This document shows, in pieces, positions 25,929-34,571 of a stretch of DNA of 64,000 nt. Position numbers and translations under genes: made by a program. Numbering within the stretch: position 1 is the first letter of the stretch; every line of letters begins with the position of its first letter. The stretch is from Bacteroidota bacterium (GTDB lineage: Bacteria > Bacteroidota > Bacteroidia > Flavobacteriales_D > Crocinitomicaceae). The notes beneath the pieces were generated by a model. It was not told the origin of the DNA. It did not search any database and was given only the letters and a program-made list of their open reading frames with translations. The DNA is taken from positions 519,426-583,425 of the forward strand of contig JACPUU010000001.1 of NCBI GenBank assembly GCA_016192075.1. Reading direction: 5' to 3'.

Positions 25929-27620
25929 TTATTTTTTTACCACCCGAATTGTGTTTAAGGTGTTGTTATTAATAGTTACAAAATAGGTTCCGTCAGCCAG
26001 GTGACTCATTAAAAGAACTTCTTTGTTTGTTGCAGAACCACTCAATACAAGTTCTCCGGTCACCGAAGTAAGCACATAGGTAAATGCTCCCTGGTACTCA
26101 ATGGTAATCATGTCTGAAGTTGGATTTGGATAAAGTGTGATAGCTGAAGCATCTTCTTCTGAAATTCCAACCTGGCTTGCAATGGTAATTGTATCGGCTT
26201 CTGAAGCGCATGAAGATTGGTCGTCAACAACAACAATATAGGTGCCTGCAACTAATCCGCTCAGGTCTTCGGTGTCATCGGTATCACCGGTTCCGTCATT
26301 ATCCCAGTCAAATGTGTATGCCGGGTTTCCACCAGTTACAGTAATATTAATGGTACCATCGTTTCCTGACATTTCATCGGTAGCTACAAATGAAATAGCA
26401 ATAGGATCGTAAACAGTTACATCAACGCTGGCGGTGTTATCACAGCCTGTTGCGGTAATAGTACCAGTTGCGGTGTAGGTTACTGTTCCTGAAGCAGCAG
26501 GGGTAAAAGCAATGCCGTCAGTTACACCATTATCCCAGATATAAGAGTCAGCTGTTCCTCCTGCTGTAAATGTAACGGTTTCACCCAGGCAAATTTCTGT
26601 ATTATCCGCCATTGCTGTTACACTTGGTACATCAAATACTTCAATGTCTACTGAAAACGGACAGTCATCAACGCTTGTGCTTGATGCCGTATATGTAACA
26701 ACACCAACAGCAGCAGGCGTATATGCAACACCGTCTGTAACTCCGTTATCCCATGAAATGGTTCCGCCGTTTGTTGAACTTGCAGTAACGGTAAATGATT
26801 CACCCAGGCAAAGTGACGTAGCAGAAACCGTGGTTGTTAATCCATCGCAAAGAGGAGTAATGGTAATCATACCGTTTCCGCTTTGTACACCTTGTGTATG
26901 AACAACTGCTGTTGCCATTGGATAAGTGTAGCTGCTTCCGCCGCCGGCACCTTCAAAACATCCTGATCCACCGCCGTAGTATCCACCACCGCCGCCGGTT
27001 CCGTATCCGCCGGTTGTGTTAGAGCCACCTTGTCCGAAAGATCCGTCCTGATTACCGCCGCATGAACCGTGCGCTGTTGGTCCTGCAATTCCGCCGGCTG
27101 ATTGTGTGCCGCCTGCCCCTGTATACTGGCAGCTGGAGCAGAAATACAAGCATCCGCTTTCACCAATTAATCCACCACCGTGTCCGCCGGGAGCTGAATC
27201 TGTTCCGCAGTTACTTCCTGTTCCGCCACCGCCGCCGGCTACAATAACCCGGTCAGCCAGTGTTGAACCACCCTGACGAATATCAGAAGCGCCGCCGCCG
27301 CCGCCATAGGTCGTGATGCTGCCCGCGTTTCCGCCACCATTAAATCCTCCTAATGTGGGGGTACCTGCACCGCCGACATAAACTTCGAGTACCTCGCCTG
27401 GTACAACCGGCATATTTGCTTGCACCCGGCCGCCTAAACCGCCGGCACCATATCCGTCAGCACCATAAACATCAACCGCAATTAAGGTTACTCCTGCAGG
27501 GACAGTGTATGTCTGAACTGCTCCGGTATAATTAAATGTGCTGACCTGGGCATTTAAACCGCTCCCTGTAATAAGTGTTGCAGCCAGAGCCGCTGCTTTC
27601 CATGTGTAGTTTTTTTTCAT
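25929..27620 (-). CDS. T9SS-exported Gly-rich, Ig-like, SprB-repeat protein
   Basis: A 563-residue secreted protein. After a signal peptide (1-25) comes a Gly-rich domain of about 210 residues with many GGGGG and GGxGG runs (ALK-type Gly-rich fold). Two Ig-like repeats (about 260-410) follow, each with ICLGE/LCLGE and ISWDNGVTDG-type motifs. Next is an SprB-like repeat (about 415-475; VTGGNPAYTFDWDNDGTGD, LVAGTYIVVVDD), then a T9SS sorting domain (ITLYPNPTSD ... IRVVKK). SprB repeats occur in gliding and surface adhesins, so a surface structural or adhesive role is likely. It has its own near-consensus promoter and terminator, so it is monocistronic. Confidence 0.85.
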   Translation of the reverse strand: MKKNYTWKAAALAATLITGSGLNAQVSTFNYTGAVQTYTVPAGVTLIAVDVYGADGYGAGGLGGRVQANMPVVPGEVLEVYVGGAGTPTLGGFNGGGNAGSITTYGGGGGASDIRQGGSTLADRVIVAGGGGGTGSNCGTDSAPGGHGGGLIGESGCLYFCSSCQYTGAGGTQSAGGIAGPTAHGSCGGNQDGSFGQGGSNTTGGYGTGGGGGYYGGGSGCFEGAGGGSSYTYPMATAVVHTQGVQSGNGMITITPLCDGLTTTVSATSLCLGESFTVTASSTNGGTISWDNGVTDGVAYTPAAVGVVTYTASSTSVDDCPFSVDIEVFDVPSVTAMADNTEICLGETVTFTAGGTADSYIWDNGVTDGIAFTPAASGTVTYTATGTITATGCDNTASVDVTVYDPIAISFVATDEMSGNDGTINITVTGGNPAYTFDWDNDGTGDTDDTEDLSGLVAGTYIVVVDDQSSCASEADTITIASQVGISEEDASAITLYPNPTSDMITIEYQGAFTYVLTSVTGELVLSGSATNKEVLLMSHLADGTYFVTINNNTLNTIRVVKK

Positions 27621-27643
27621 ACGTTTTTTGTAATAATCTACCT

Positions 27644-27673
27644 TAAATATAGAATATTAATGTTTCGCTCCAA
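27644..27673 (-). promoter_or_regulatory. Promoter of the Gly-rich T9SS gene
   Basis: On the - strand TTG (27673-27671), 19-base spacer, TATATTTA (27651-27644), 24 bases before the ATG. The rest of the 27674-27977 gap shows no gene. Confidence 0.65.
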
Positions 27674-27977
27674 CACATTTGATAAAAAATTTACGGAACT
27701 AACTCGTTTGAAGTAGGTATTTGACGTTTAAAATCAGCTCCTCTTAATTATGTGAAAGAGGGAACATTCAGCTTGGTATACAACTGCCTGAAAAAAGTAT
27801 GCTGAAATACAGTGGTTTAAAATTTTTATTAAACCGCCGGACCACTGAAATGGAACTCGTCGTTTCTTTTTAGGCCTTCATCGAAAAAATGTCCCTGAAA
27901 GCACTTTTTAACAATTTTCAGATGAAATTTAAATACCATTTAATTTACTGATTATTAAACATTTGCAGTGTATTTGT

Positions 27978-28017
27978 GGAAAACCACGTGAAAGTCGTGT
28001 GGTTTTCCGAAGTAATG
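27978..28017 (+). promoter_or_regulatory. Shared inverted-repeat element, copy 1 (secretion operon)
   Basis: GGAAAACCAC (27978-27987) and GTGGTTTTCC (27999-28008) form a 10-bp inverted repeat around an 11-base centre, followed by GAAGTAATG. The same 40 bases recur at 41073-41112 with one difference. A possible -7 box (TATCTTTA, 28035-28042) lies 18 bases downstream, without a TTG at -33, which suits an activator-dependent promoter. The element ends 47 bases before the first start codon of the secretion operon. Confidence 0.75.
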
Positions 28018-28064
28018 GTCCCAAACCCCCGGTCTATCTTTAATTCCAATAAGGAATTAAGGAG

Positions 28065-28775
28065 ATGAAATCGGGTATCGTTGTTTTTTTATTTTGTTTA
28101 AGCCGGCTGTCGTTTGGGCAGGATCCAAAAGAATTGCGTCATGTTACGACGGATTTGTTCTATGCTGATTTTTACATTTTACTGGAAAGTAAAAAAATCA
28201 GGTACGTTGATACGCTCGATTACTACTGGTTTAAGTCACAAGCCATCCATAATTCCCAGGGGTTTTCGTCAGGTCATGTGCTGAATGGCCCCTTTATTCA
28301 ATACTATATTTCAGGTCAGCTGGCAGAACAGGGCCAGTTTGAGGCCGGTCTCAAAACCGGTGAATGGAAAACCTGGTATGAAACCGGTCAGCTGCAATCC
28401 ATAGAAAACTATGAGAACGGTGTGCTGGAGGGGAATTTTTTCAAATACGATCCGGCCGGAAAAATAACGGTATCCGGTTCTTACAAATCAGGAAATTTTC
28501 ACGGTGAAATAGTGGAGAACGGAACCGTTACGGATTATAAAAACGGGCGAAAACGCGAACAAAAACAGGGACGCACGGAAGAAGCTGCTCCTGAAGACGG
28601 GAAAGAAAAAACCAGGGAGGAAAAGAAAGAGAACCGTGAACAGAAAAAAGATACAAACAGTGAATCAGACGCCCGGGAAAAAAATCCGGACGGGGAGGAG
28701 CAAAAGTTTTCATTCAAAAAATTGTTTGGGCCAAAAGAAAAATCAACCAAAAAAGAACACAAGCCAGGTGAGTGA
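28065..28775 (+). CDS. Secreted MORN/YwqK-like repeat protein, first gene of the secretion operon
   Basis: A 236-residue protein with a signal peptide (GIVVFLFCLSRLSFGQ) and three or four MORN/YwqK-type repeats (about 80-160): GPFIQYYISGQLAEQGQFEA, GEWKTWYETGQLQSIENYEN, GNFFKYDPAGKI, GNFHGEIVENG. The tail from residue 165 is highly charged (Glu/Lys-rich) and probably disordered, ending KEHKPGE. Such repeats form beta-sheet ladders used for protein contacts. It stands at the head of the T2SS-like operon, so it may be a periplasmic scaffold or accessory of the machine; no direct evidence. Confidence 0.75.
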   Translation: MKSGIVVFLFCLSRLSFGQDPKELRHVTTDLFYADFYILLESKKIRYVDTLDYYWFKSQAIHNSQGFSSGHVLNGPFIQYYISGQLAEQGQFEAGLKTGEWKTWYETGQLQSIENYENGVLEGNFFKYDPAGKITVSGSYKSGNFHGEIVENGTVTDYKNGRKREQKQGRTEEAAPEDGKEKTREEKKENREQKKDTNSESDAREKNPDGEEQKFSFKKLFGPKEKSTKKEHKPGE

Positions 28776-28846
28776 GATAACACCCTTTGAGTAACAAGGT
28801 TTGTGTGAAACAGATCAGGCAGCATGTAAGTCCGGAAGAAGAAAAA

Positions 28847-30088
28847 ATGATTAAAAAACTAAAATCATCATCCATTTATTACGCACTCTTTTTGAGTATT
28901 GTAATAGCGCTGGTATTGGGGAGTATGGTTTTGTTTTCAGGCATGAACCGTCAGTTTGCCAGCCGGCTTGAAATGGAAGAACTGCTTATGGATAACGCTG
29001 TTTCGGGCATTGAATATGCGCAGGCCAATTATGCTGAATTACCAAACCGTCAGCCGGTAGATATGCGCCTTTTTGGTGAAGGAATAGATTCAGTACGCAT
29101 TGAGAAAAAACAATGGGGCGCATTTACCATTTTAAAAAGCACGGCGCTGCATGGTGAAACAGCATACACCAAAATTGCACTGACCGGCCAGGTTAACCAG
29201 GTCAATGAGCCAACACTCTATGTTTCGGATCAGGGAAGACCAATAGCACTGTGCGGAGACGTACGCATTGAAGGCAGGGCCATGCTGCCCGAAGCGGGTT
29301 TGAAACGTGCCTACATTGAAGGTAAAAATTATACCGGTGACAAAATGATTTATGGAACACTTTCTAAATCCGATCGCAATTTACCCCCGGTTGATGACGT
29401 TTTTCTGGGGCAGGTAATGGCATTTGAAGGTGAGATCAAACCCTGGGATAAACTGGAAGATTCCATCCGGATTTCTTTTGGTGATGAAGGCGTTCATTAT
29501 ATCAGTGACGGGTATACCCTGCTTGAAAATGTGGTGGTAGAAGGCCAGGTAATTATTGAGTCGCGCGATTCCATTTTTGTAGGGGCAAGTGCCCGACTTA
29601 ACGATGTTATTCTCAAAAGTCCGGTGGTTTATTTTCAAAAAGGATTCACCGGAACGGTACAGGTTTTTGCAAGCCGTAAAATAGTGCTTGAAGACCAGGT
29701 ATTGCTGAAATACCCAAGTGTGCTTGGCTTGATAGAAGAAGAATTTCCAAAAGAAAAAAATGCAGAAATAACATTGGGTGCACAAAGCCAGGTAATCGGG
29801 TCAGTCTTTCTCTTCAGCCGCGCAGAAAATTTCAGGTTGCCGGTACAACTCAATGCAGGCAAAGAATCTGAGATTGACGGCCTGGTTTACTGCAAGGGAA
29901 AAACACAACTTGAAGGAACGGTGAACGGTCATTTGTATACTGAAAAATTCTACCTGAAAACAAAAGCATCTACCTACGAAAATCATTTGCTGGATGCAAA
30001 AGTACTGGATCAATTGCCGGCTGATTTTATCTATGTCAGTTTGTTAAAAAGCACCAATCAATTAACCCGTCTGGAATGGCTGAACTGA
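28847..30088 (+). CDS. GspK/PilX-like membrane-anchored pilus accessory with beta-helix-like ectodomain
   Basis: From the ATG at 28847 (a TTG at 28787 is open but adds a charged leader) the 413-residue protein has a short basic N-terminus, one membrane helix (YYALFLSIVIALVLGSMVLF) and a long ectodomain. Position at the start of the pseudopilin block and the helix-then-alpha layout (SRLEMEELLMDNAVSGIEYA) resemble PilX/GspK. The rest is rich in short hydrophobic strands (VVVEGQVIIESRDSIFVGAS, ARLNDVILKSPVVYF, AEITLGAQSQVIGSVFLF, DGLVYCKGKTQLEGTVNGHL), like a bactofilin-type beta-helix. No canonical prepilin cleavage motif is seen. It overlaps the next gene by 13 bases. Confidence 0.6.
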   Translation: MIKKLKSSSIYYALFLSIVIALVLGSMVLFSGMNRQFASRLEMEELLMDNAVSGIEYAQANYAELPNRQPVDMRLFGEGIDSVRIEKKQWGAFTILKSTALHGETAYTKIALTGQVNQVNEPTLYVSDQGRPIALCGDVRIEGRAMLPEAGLKRAYIEGKNYTGDKMIYGTLSKSDRNLPPVDDVFLGQVMAFEGEIKPWDKLEDSIRISFGDEGVHYISDGYTLLENVVVEGQVIIESRDSIFVGASARLNDVILKSPVVYFQKGFTGTVQVFASRKIVLEDQVLLKYPSVLGLIEEEFPKEKNAEITLGAQSQVIGSVFLFSRAENFRLPVQLNAGKESEIDGLVYCKGKTQLEGTVNGHLYTEKFYLKTKASTYENHLLDAKVLDQLPADFIYVSLLKSTNQLTRLEWLN

Positions 30089-30456
30089 ATTCAAATAGCG
30101 CAACCCATGGTCGTAAACTGGCTTCATTCAGTTTGTTTGAATCAGTTGTGGCTATTGCCATTATCAGTGTTTTGATTGGGATTGCAACCATTGTGTATTC
30201 AAACCTGGTAGAATCTGAAAAACCCATTGCCTTTTACCAGGCTAAAGAAGAAATTGAACTTTGTTATCATCAATTGCAAACGGACAAAGCCTTTTTTTCA
30301 AAAATGATTGAGCATGAAACATACACCATTGAACAAAAAGTAGAATATCACAACGGCAACAAGAAAATCTATCGGGTAGAATACCTGGTTACCACGCAAA
30401 ACAAAAAATGGTATTCTGAAAAACATTTACTCGCAAATCCAGATTATGTTCAGTAA
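30076..30456 (+). CDS. Type IV pilin-like minor pseudopilin
   Basis: A 126-residue protein with a prepilin N-terminus: 17-residue basic leader ending RKLAS, then FSLFESVVAIAIISVLIGIA with Phe at +1 and Glu at +5 of the mature form. Residue -1 is Ser rather than Gly. A short soluble domain of about 80 residues follows. This is the size and form of a GspI/GspH-type minor pseudopilin that would join a periplasmic pseudopilus tip. It overlaps both neighbours by 11-13 bases, as do the next two genes. Confidence 0.85.
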   Translation: MAELNSNSATHGRKLASFSLFESVVAIAIISVLIGIATIVYSNLVESEKPIAFYQAKEEIELCYHQLQTDKAFFSKMIEHETYTIEQKVEYHNGNKKIYRVEYLVTTQNKKWYSEKHLLANPDYVQ

Positions 30457-30964
30457 ACAAACCATACCAGCTTTTACCATGATGGACATACTCACCGGTA
30501 TGGTGGTGATGAGTCTTGTGGTGGTAATGGTTTTTTACCTGATGTCCGCCACCAGTCAACAGTCATTCGGATATCAGAAAGTTCGGCTTGAACTGAACAC
30601 TTATTTGTTGTTGAAAGCAGATTTAAAAAGGCAGACTGAACAGGCAGAGCGCATAGAAGAACTGCCCGACGGGTTTAAGCTGGTTTCGGCAGACCGCGAA
30701 ATTTCATACCTGCAGCAGGACCGGTTTTTGTTGCGGAAAACAGAAAATTCAATAGATACCTTATCCGGTGATTTGCTTGAAATGAAAAAAATTCCGCTGG
30801 ATTCAGGCCGGGTTGAAAATATACCCCGGGCACTTGCAGGCGTTGAACTTAAGCTGAATTTCGGTTCTGATAATACGCATCAGGGGCAAATTTTGAAATG
30901 TTACCTGTATAAGGAATATGGATTAACGGAACCAATGAATCAAAAACTGATACGTGAGTTTTAA
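30446..30964 (+). CDS. Minor pseudopilin, GspJ-like
   Basis: A 172-residue protein with leader MFSKQTIPA, then FTMMDILTGMVVMSLVVVMV: Phe at +1, Asp instead of Glu at +5, and Ala at -1. A long amphipathic helix and a beta-rich domain of about 120 residues follow, which is GspJ-like in size. Asp at +5 is unusual, since Glu5 normally neutralises the N-terminal charge of the next subunit, although Asp may still do so. It probably forms part of the pseudopilus tip complex. Confidence 0.8.
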   Translation: MFSKQTIPAFTMMDILTGMVVMSLVVVMVFYLMSATSQQSFGYQKVRLELNTYLLLKADLKRQTEQAERIEELPDGFKLVSADREISYLQQDRFLLRKTENSIDTLSGDLLEMKKIPLDSGRVENIPRALAGVELKLNFGSDNTHQGQILKCYLYKEYGLTEPMNQKLIREF

Positions 30965-32102
30965 ATTGAATCAACATAGCATTTCTGTTGCTCCGGCAAA
31001 AACTGCAAATCAGTCAGCCGGAAAGAAAGAGAATTTCTTTAACCGGGATATTCAGCTTTTTGGCGGTTCATTTAACGATAAAAAGAAAGAGCGCTTTTAT
31101 ATGGATCTGCGCATTTTGTTAATGGCCGGCATTGATTTAAAATCAGCACTGGAACTCATTATTGAAGAGCAGCCAAAAGAAAAAGACAAGGCTTTTTTCA
31201 GCATCATTTACGATGATGTCATTAAAGGCAAGTCGCTGGCTGAGGCACTGAGATCAACCGGTAAATTTTCAGAGTATGAATTTTTCAGCATTGAAATTGG
31301 TGAAGAATCCAATAAACTGCATGACGTTTTGGAAGAGCTGATGAATTATTATGCAGATCAGGCCGCGCTGAAAAAACAAATCATGTCTGTTTTATCGTAT
31401 CCGGCATTTGTTTTTGTGATCACTATTGGCCTGGTATACTTCATGCTCACCAGCGTGGTACCTATGTTTGCAGATGTATTCAAGCAGTTTGGATCAGAAC
31501 TTCCGCCGCTTACCTTAAAAGTAATTGCCATTTCTGAAAATTTTCCGTTTTACGCCATGATTGGTATCATTATCATTCTCGGCGCCGGCTTGTTTGTTTA
31601 TTGGCAGAAAAATGAAACCTGGTTCAGGCAAACCACCTCTGCTTTCTTTTTGAAGGTTCCAAAAGTTGGACAGCTTATTAAGTTGGTTTACCTGGCACGG
31701 TTTACCCAGGCCATGCATTTGCTGCTGGCGTCCAAAACACCGCTGGTGCACTCACTTGAACTTACCGAGCGGATGATCAAATTTTATCCGCTGCAAAAAG
31801 CCATTGAACAAATGCGTACCGATGTTACCAAAGGAAAATCATTACACAGCGGCATGTCAGCGTTCAGCATTTTTCCAAAACGTATGCTTTCACTAATCAA
31901 GGTGGGCGAAGAAGTAAATCAACTGGAAGTAATGTTGGGTAAATTATCCAAACAATACAACGAAGAATTAAAATACCAGACAAACATCATCGGTAAAATT
32001 ATGGAACCGCTTATTCTGTTAATTATCGGATGTATTGTCGGGGTGATACTGGTTGCAATGTACATGCCTATGTTTAACCTGAGTAATCTGATGGCACAAT
32101 GA
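30954..32102 (+). CDS. gspF: Inner-membrane platform protein GspF
   Basis: A 382-residue protein starting at GTG 30954, overlapping the upstream stop. It has the duplicated T2SSF domain: first copy around 50-165 (MDLRILLMAGIDLKSALELI, YEFFSIEIGEESNKLHDVLE), membrane helices around 150-175 and 200-225, second copy around 245-355 (FTQAMHLLLASKTPLVHSLE, LSLIKVGEEVNQLEVMLGKL), and a final helix (EPLILLIIGCIVGVILVAMY). This is the inner-membrane platform linking the GspE ATPase to pseudopilus assembly. Full length for the family. Confidence 0.93.
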   Translation: MSFKLNQHSISVAPAKTANQSAGKKENFFNRDIQLFGGSFNDKKKERFYMDLRILLMAGIDLKSALELIIEEQPKEKDKAFFSIIYDDVIKGKSLAEALRSTGKFSEYEFFSIEIGEESNKLHDVLEELMNYYADQAALKKQIMSVLSYPAFVFVITIGLVYFMLTSVVPMFADVFKQFGSELPPLTLKVIAISENFPFYAMIGIIIILGAGLFVYWQKNETWFRQTTSAFFLKVPKVGQLIKLVYLARFTQAMHLLLASKTPLVHSLELTERMIKFYPLQKAIEQMRTDVTKGKSLHSGMSAFSIFPKRMLSLIKVGEEVNQLEVMLGKLSKQYNEELKYQTNIIGKIMEPLILLIIGCIVGVILVAMYMPMFNLSNLMAQ

Positions 32103-32105
32103 AAA

Positions 32106-32215
32106 TAGGAGTTAGCTCTAAGGAATTAGGATTTAGTAATGCAGAAATGGATATGGATAACTATTATCAGCTGAGCCGAAAAAGGACAATACTAAATCCT
32201 TAGAGCTAACTCCTA
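32106..32215. repeat. Imperfect hairpin built of heptad TAGGAGT-like units
   Basis: The left arm (32106-32138) and right arm (32190-32215) are reverse complements over TAGGAGTTAGCTCTAAGG and GATTTAGTA; the left arm has one extra seven-base unit (GAATTAG). Arms are made of TAG-phased heptads. It occupies the only sizeable gap inside the secretion operon, just before the major pseudopilin gene, where a hairpin could end or protect the message. Confidence 0.6.
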
Positions 32216-32237
32216 ACTCCTCCAAAACGAATTAGAT

Positions 32238-32654
32238 ATGAAAACAAAAAGCAGAAAAATTAAAAAACTAAACGCCTTCTCACTGGCGGAATTGGTTTTT
32301 GTATTGGGGATCATTGCAATCCTTTACATGTTGGTAATGCCCAACCAGGCATCTACGGTTGCCATGGCCAAATCCATTGAGGCCAAATCCATGCTCAACC
32401 AGGTTTATTCACTGGAGCGCAACTATTTTTTCATGTATTCCAAGTATTCCACCAGTCTGGATGAAATTGGTTTTGAGCAGGAACGATTGAGTACCGAGGG
32501 CGGACAGGCCAATTACCGCATTGAAATTGTAGAGGCATCGTCTAACACCTTTATGGCTAATGCCATTGCCGTGAATGATTTTGACGGTGATGGTGAAATC
32601 AATGTCTGGCAAATTGATCACGATAAAGCATTAAAAGAAGTAACGAAAGATTAA
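32238..32654 (+). CDS. gspG: Major pseudopilin, GspG-like
   Basis: A 138-residue protein with leader MKTKSRKIKKLNA, then FSLAELVFVLGIIAILYMLVMP: Phe +1 and Glu +5, Ala at -1, and Pro near +22. The helix continues into AKSMLNQVYSLERNYFFMYSKYSTSLDEIGF, the conserved GspG-type alpha/turn. Near the C-terminus VNDFDGDGEINVWQID holds a DxDGDGxxxxW calcium-loop pattern typical of GspG. Its position after the hairpin and its size mark it as the main pseudopilus subunit. Confidence 0.88.
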   Translation: MKTKSRKIKKLNAFSLAELVFVLGIIAILYMLVMPNQASTVAMAKSIEAKSMLNQVYSLERNYFFMYSKYSTSLDEIGFEQERLSTEGGQANYRIEIVEASSNTFMANAIAVNDFDGDGEINVWQIDHDKALKEVTKD

Positions 32655-32655
32655 G

Positions 32656-33147
32656 ATGAGCCTGACACTGCACATTCTGCTGATTCTGCTCCTGGCACTT
32701 GCCTGCTACCAGGACTGGAAATACCGTGCCATTTATTGGTTCGTTTTTCCGCTGATTGCAATTGTAGCACTGTTGATTTTCTTTATGCAGCAGCCTGACT
32801 GGAATGTGTTGGGGCTCAACTTAATTTTTGTGAGTACAGTTATTTCACTGCTCTTTGTCTATGTTTCGGTTAAAGCAAAACGATGGACAAATATTTTTGA
32901 AAATCATTTTGGATTGGGTGATGTGCTTTTTTTTCTGGCAATTACCCCGCTTTTCAGCGCATCAAATTACGTGTTGTTTTTTATTACGGGAATGATTTTT
33001 TCGGCAGCGCTGCATGGTTTGGTGAGCCTGCGTAAAGCCGGAAAAACCGTACCGCTGGCAGGTTATCTGTCGGTTTACCTGATTGCCCTGAAAGGCTTTT
33101 GCTGGTTCACCGGCAGTGATATTTTTTATACAAACCAGATTGGATGA
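32656..33147 (+). CDS. Minimal prepilin peptidase (A24 family)
   Basis: A 163-residue membrane protein with about five helices. Catalytic Asp motifs are visible as CYQDWKYRAI (about residue 20) and FGLGDVLFFLAI (about residue 94; GxGD). It lacks the N-terminal domain of PilD that carries the N-methyltransferase and zinc Cys motifs, so it resembles the short TadV/FppA type. It should cleave the leaders of the pseudopilins encoded next to it, all of which have Ala or Ser rather than Gly at -1. It ends in a four-base overlap with gspE. Confidence 0.85.
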   Translation: MSLTLHILLILLLALACYQDWKYRAIYWFVFPLIAIVALLIFFMQQPDWNVLGLNLIFVSTVISLLFVYVSVKAKRWTNIFENHFGLGDVLFFLAITPLFSASNYVLFFITGMIFSAALHGLVSLRKAGKTVPLAGYLSVYLIALKGFCWFTGSDIFYTNQIG

Positions 33148-34562
33148 GTGAGGTGAAAGAAATAACGGTTTCGCTTGAAAACCAGCAGTTGATTTCAGTT
33201 GAAATGGCCTGGAATTACGGGGTCATTCCGGCTGAAAAAACGGAAACGTATTTTTCTTTTTTTGTAAAAGAAGATGCAGACCTGGATTATGTGAAAGAAG
33301 ACCTTGAAATTCTCACCGGTGAACGTGTTAAACTGATTCCGGTAGAAGCCTCGCTGATTCAGAAAAGCCTTGGAAAATATTACCGGCGGTCAGGCAATTA
33401 CAACCGTGAAAATGTAACCACCCAAACCGGTGATAAAGATGATTTTTTGCTGCGGATTATTCACGAAGCCCGCGCTGTTGGAAGCAGTGATATCCACATT
33501 GAAATTTACGATGAAGATGCCCGCGTGCGTATTCGTATTGATGGTCACCTGGTAGAAAAATACAAATTGGAAAAAGACGAATATCCGGAGATTGTGAATA
33601 AGGTAAAAATCAAATCGAACCTGGATATTACAGAAAAAAGGTTGCCGCAGGACGGGCGGTTGAATTTTCCTGAATTTGACGTACGTGTTTCTATTTTACC
33701 TACGCTGCACGGCGAAAAGATTGTACTCCGGATTCTGGCACGCGATGCCTCGCAGGTTGATATTTCAAAACTGGGGTTTGAACAAAAAGAAATGACCGAT
33801 TACCTGGAGGGAATCAGAAAACCAAACGGCATAGTACTCATCAGCGGCCCAACCGGGTCAGGTAAAACCACCACACTGTATGCCACGCTCAAAATTCTGA
33901 ATGAAGAAAAGCGGAACATTGTGACCGTTGAAGACCCGATTGAGTATACACTTAAAGGCATCAACCAGGTGCAGTTAAAAGAGAGCATTGGTCTCACATT
34001 TGCCAGTGCACTGCGTTCCTTTTTACGGCAGGATCCGGACATTATAATGCTGGGTGAAATCAGGGACGGAGAAACGGCGCAAATGGCTATTCGTGCTGCG
34101 CTTACAGGGCACCTGGTACTATCAACCATTCACACCAATTCAGCCTGGGGAACCATCTCACGCCTGGTTGATATGGGAGTGCCGGCCTACCTGCTGGCCA
34201 GTACCATTAACACATCCGTTGCACAGCGCCTGGTGCGAATTTTATGTAATGACTGTAAGGCAGAAATGGATTTACCGCAGCAGGAATTACCGAAAGAATT
34301 CAGGAACAAAGGGTTGGTAAAGCACTGCGTACCTGTTGGCTGTGATACCTGTCATTTTACCGGGTACCGCGGACGTAAAGCCGTTTACGAGGTGATCAAT
34401 ATTGACCATGAACTGACCGATCTGATTAAAGAAGGTCAGCTCAAAGCAGATGATCTGTTGAAAGAAAAAGGAATTGAAAAAATAAATGAAAAGGCGTTTC
34501 AGCTTTTGCACGAAGGTAAAACTTCGCTGGAAGAAGTGTATTCGCTGCTTACCAATGTATAA
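33144..34562 (+). CDS. gspE: Assembly ATPase GspE/PilB
   Basis: A 472-residue cytoplasmic ATPase. After a short N-terminal domain come the GspE hallmarks: GSSDIHIEIYDEDARVRIRI (about 110-130), Walker A GPTGSGKTTTLY (about 235), Asp box VEDPIEY, Walker B DPDIIMLGEIRDGETA, and His box LSTIHTNSAWG. The C-terminal zinc tetracysteine is present as CNDC and CDTC separated by about 30 residues, a mark of GspE/PilB over retraction ATPases (PilT lacks it). It drives pseudopilus growth. No PilT-like gene is present, which fits T2SS rather than a retractile pilus. Confidence 0.95.
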   Translation: MSEVKEITVSLENQQLISVEMAWNYGVIPAEKTETYFSFFVKEDADLDYVKEDLEILTGERVKLIPVEASLIQKSLGKYYRRSGNYNRENVTTQTGDKDDFLLRIIHEARAVGSSDIHIEIYDEDARVRIRIDGHLVEKYKLEKDEYPEIVNKVKIKSNLDITEKRLPQDGRLNFPEFDVRVSILPTLHGEKIVLRILARDASQVDISKLGFEQKEMTDYLEGIRKPNGIVLISGPTGSGKTTTLYATLKILNEEKRNIVTVEDPIEYTLKGINQVQLKESIGLTFASALRSFLRQDPDIIMLGEIRDGETAQMAIRAALTGHLVLSTIHTNSAWGTISRLVDMGVPAYLLASTINTSVAQRLVRILCNDCKAEMDLPQQELPKEFRNKGLVKHCVPVGCDTCHFTGYRGRKAVYEVINIDHELTDLIKEGQLKADDLLKEKGIEKINEKAFQLLHEGKTSLEEVYSLLTNV

Positions 34563-34571
34563 AATGATCCG

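Noticed and set aside
26867..27535. Several open frames inside the Gly-rich T9SS gene
   Set aside because: They are caused by the GC-rich glycine codons of the real gene in other frames.
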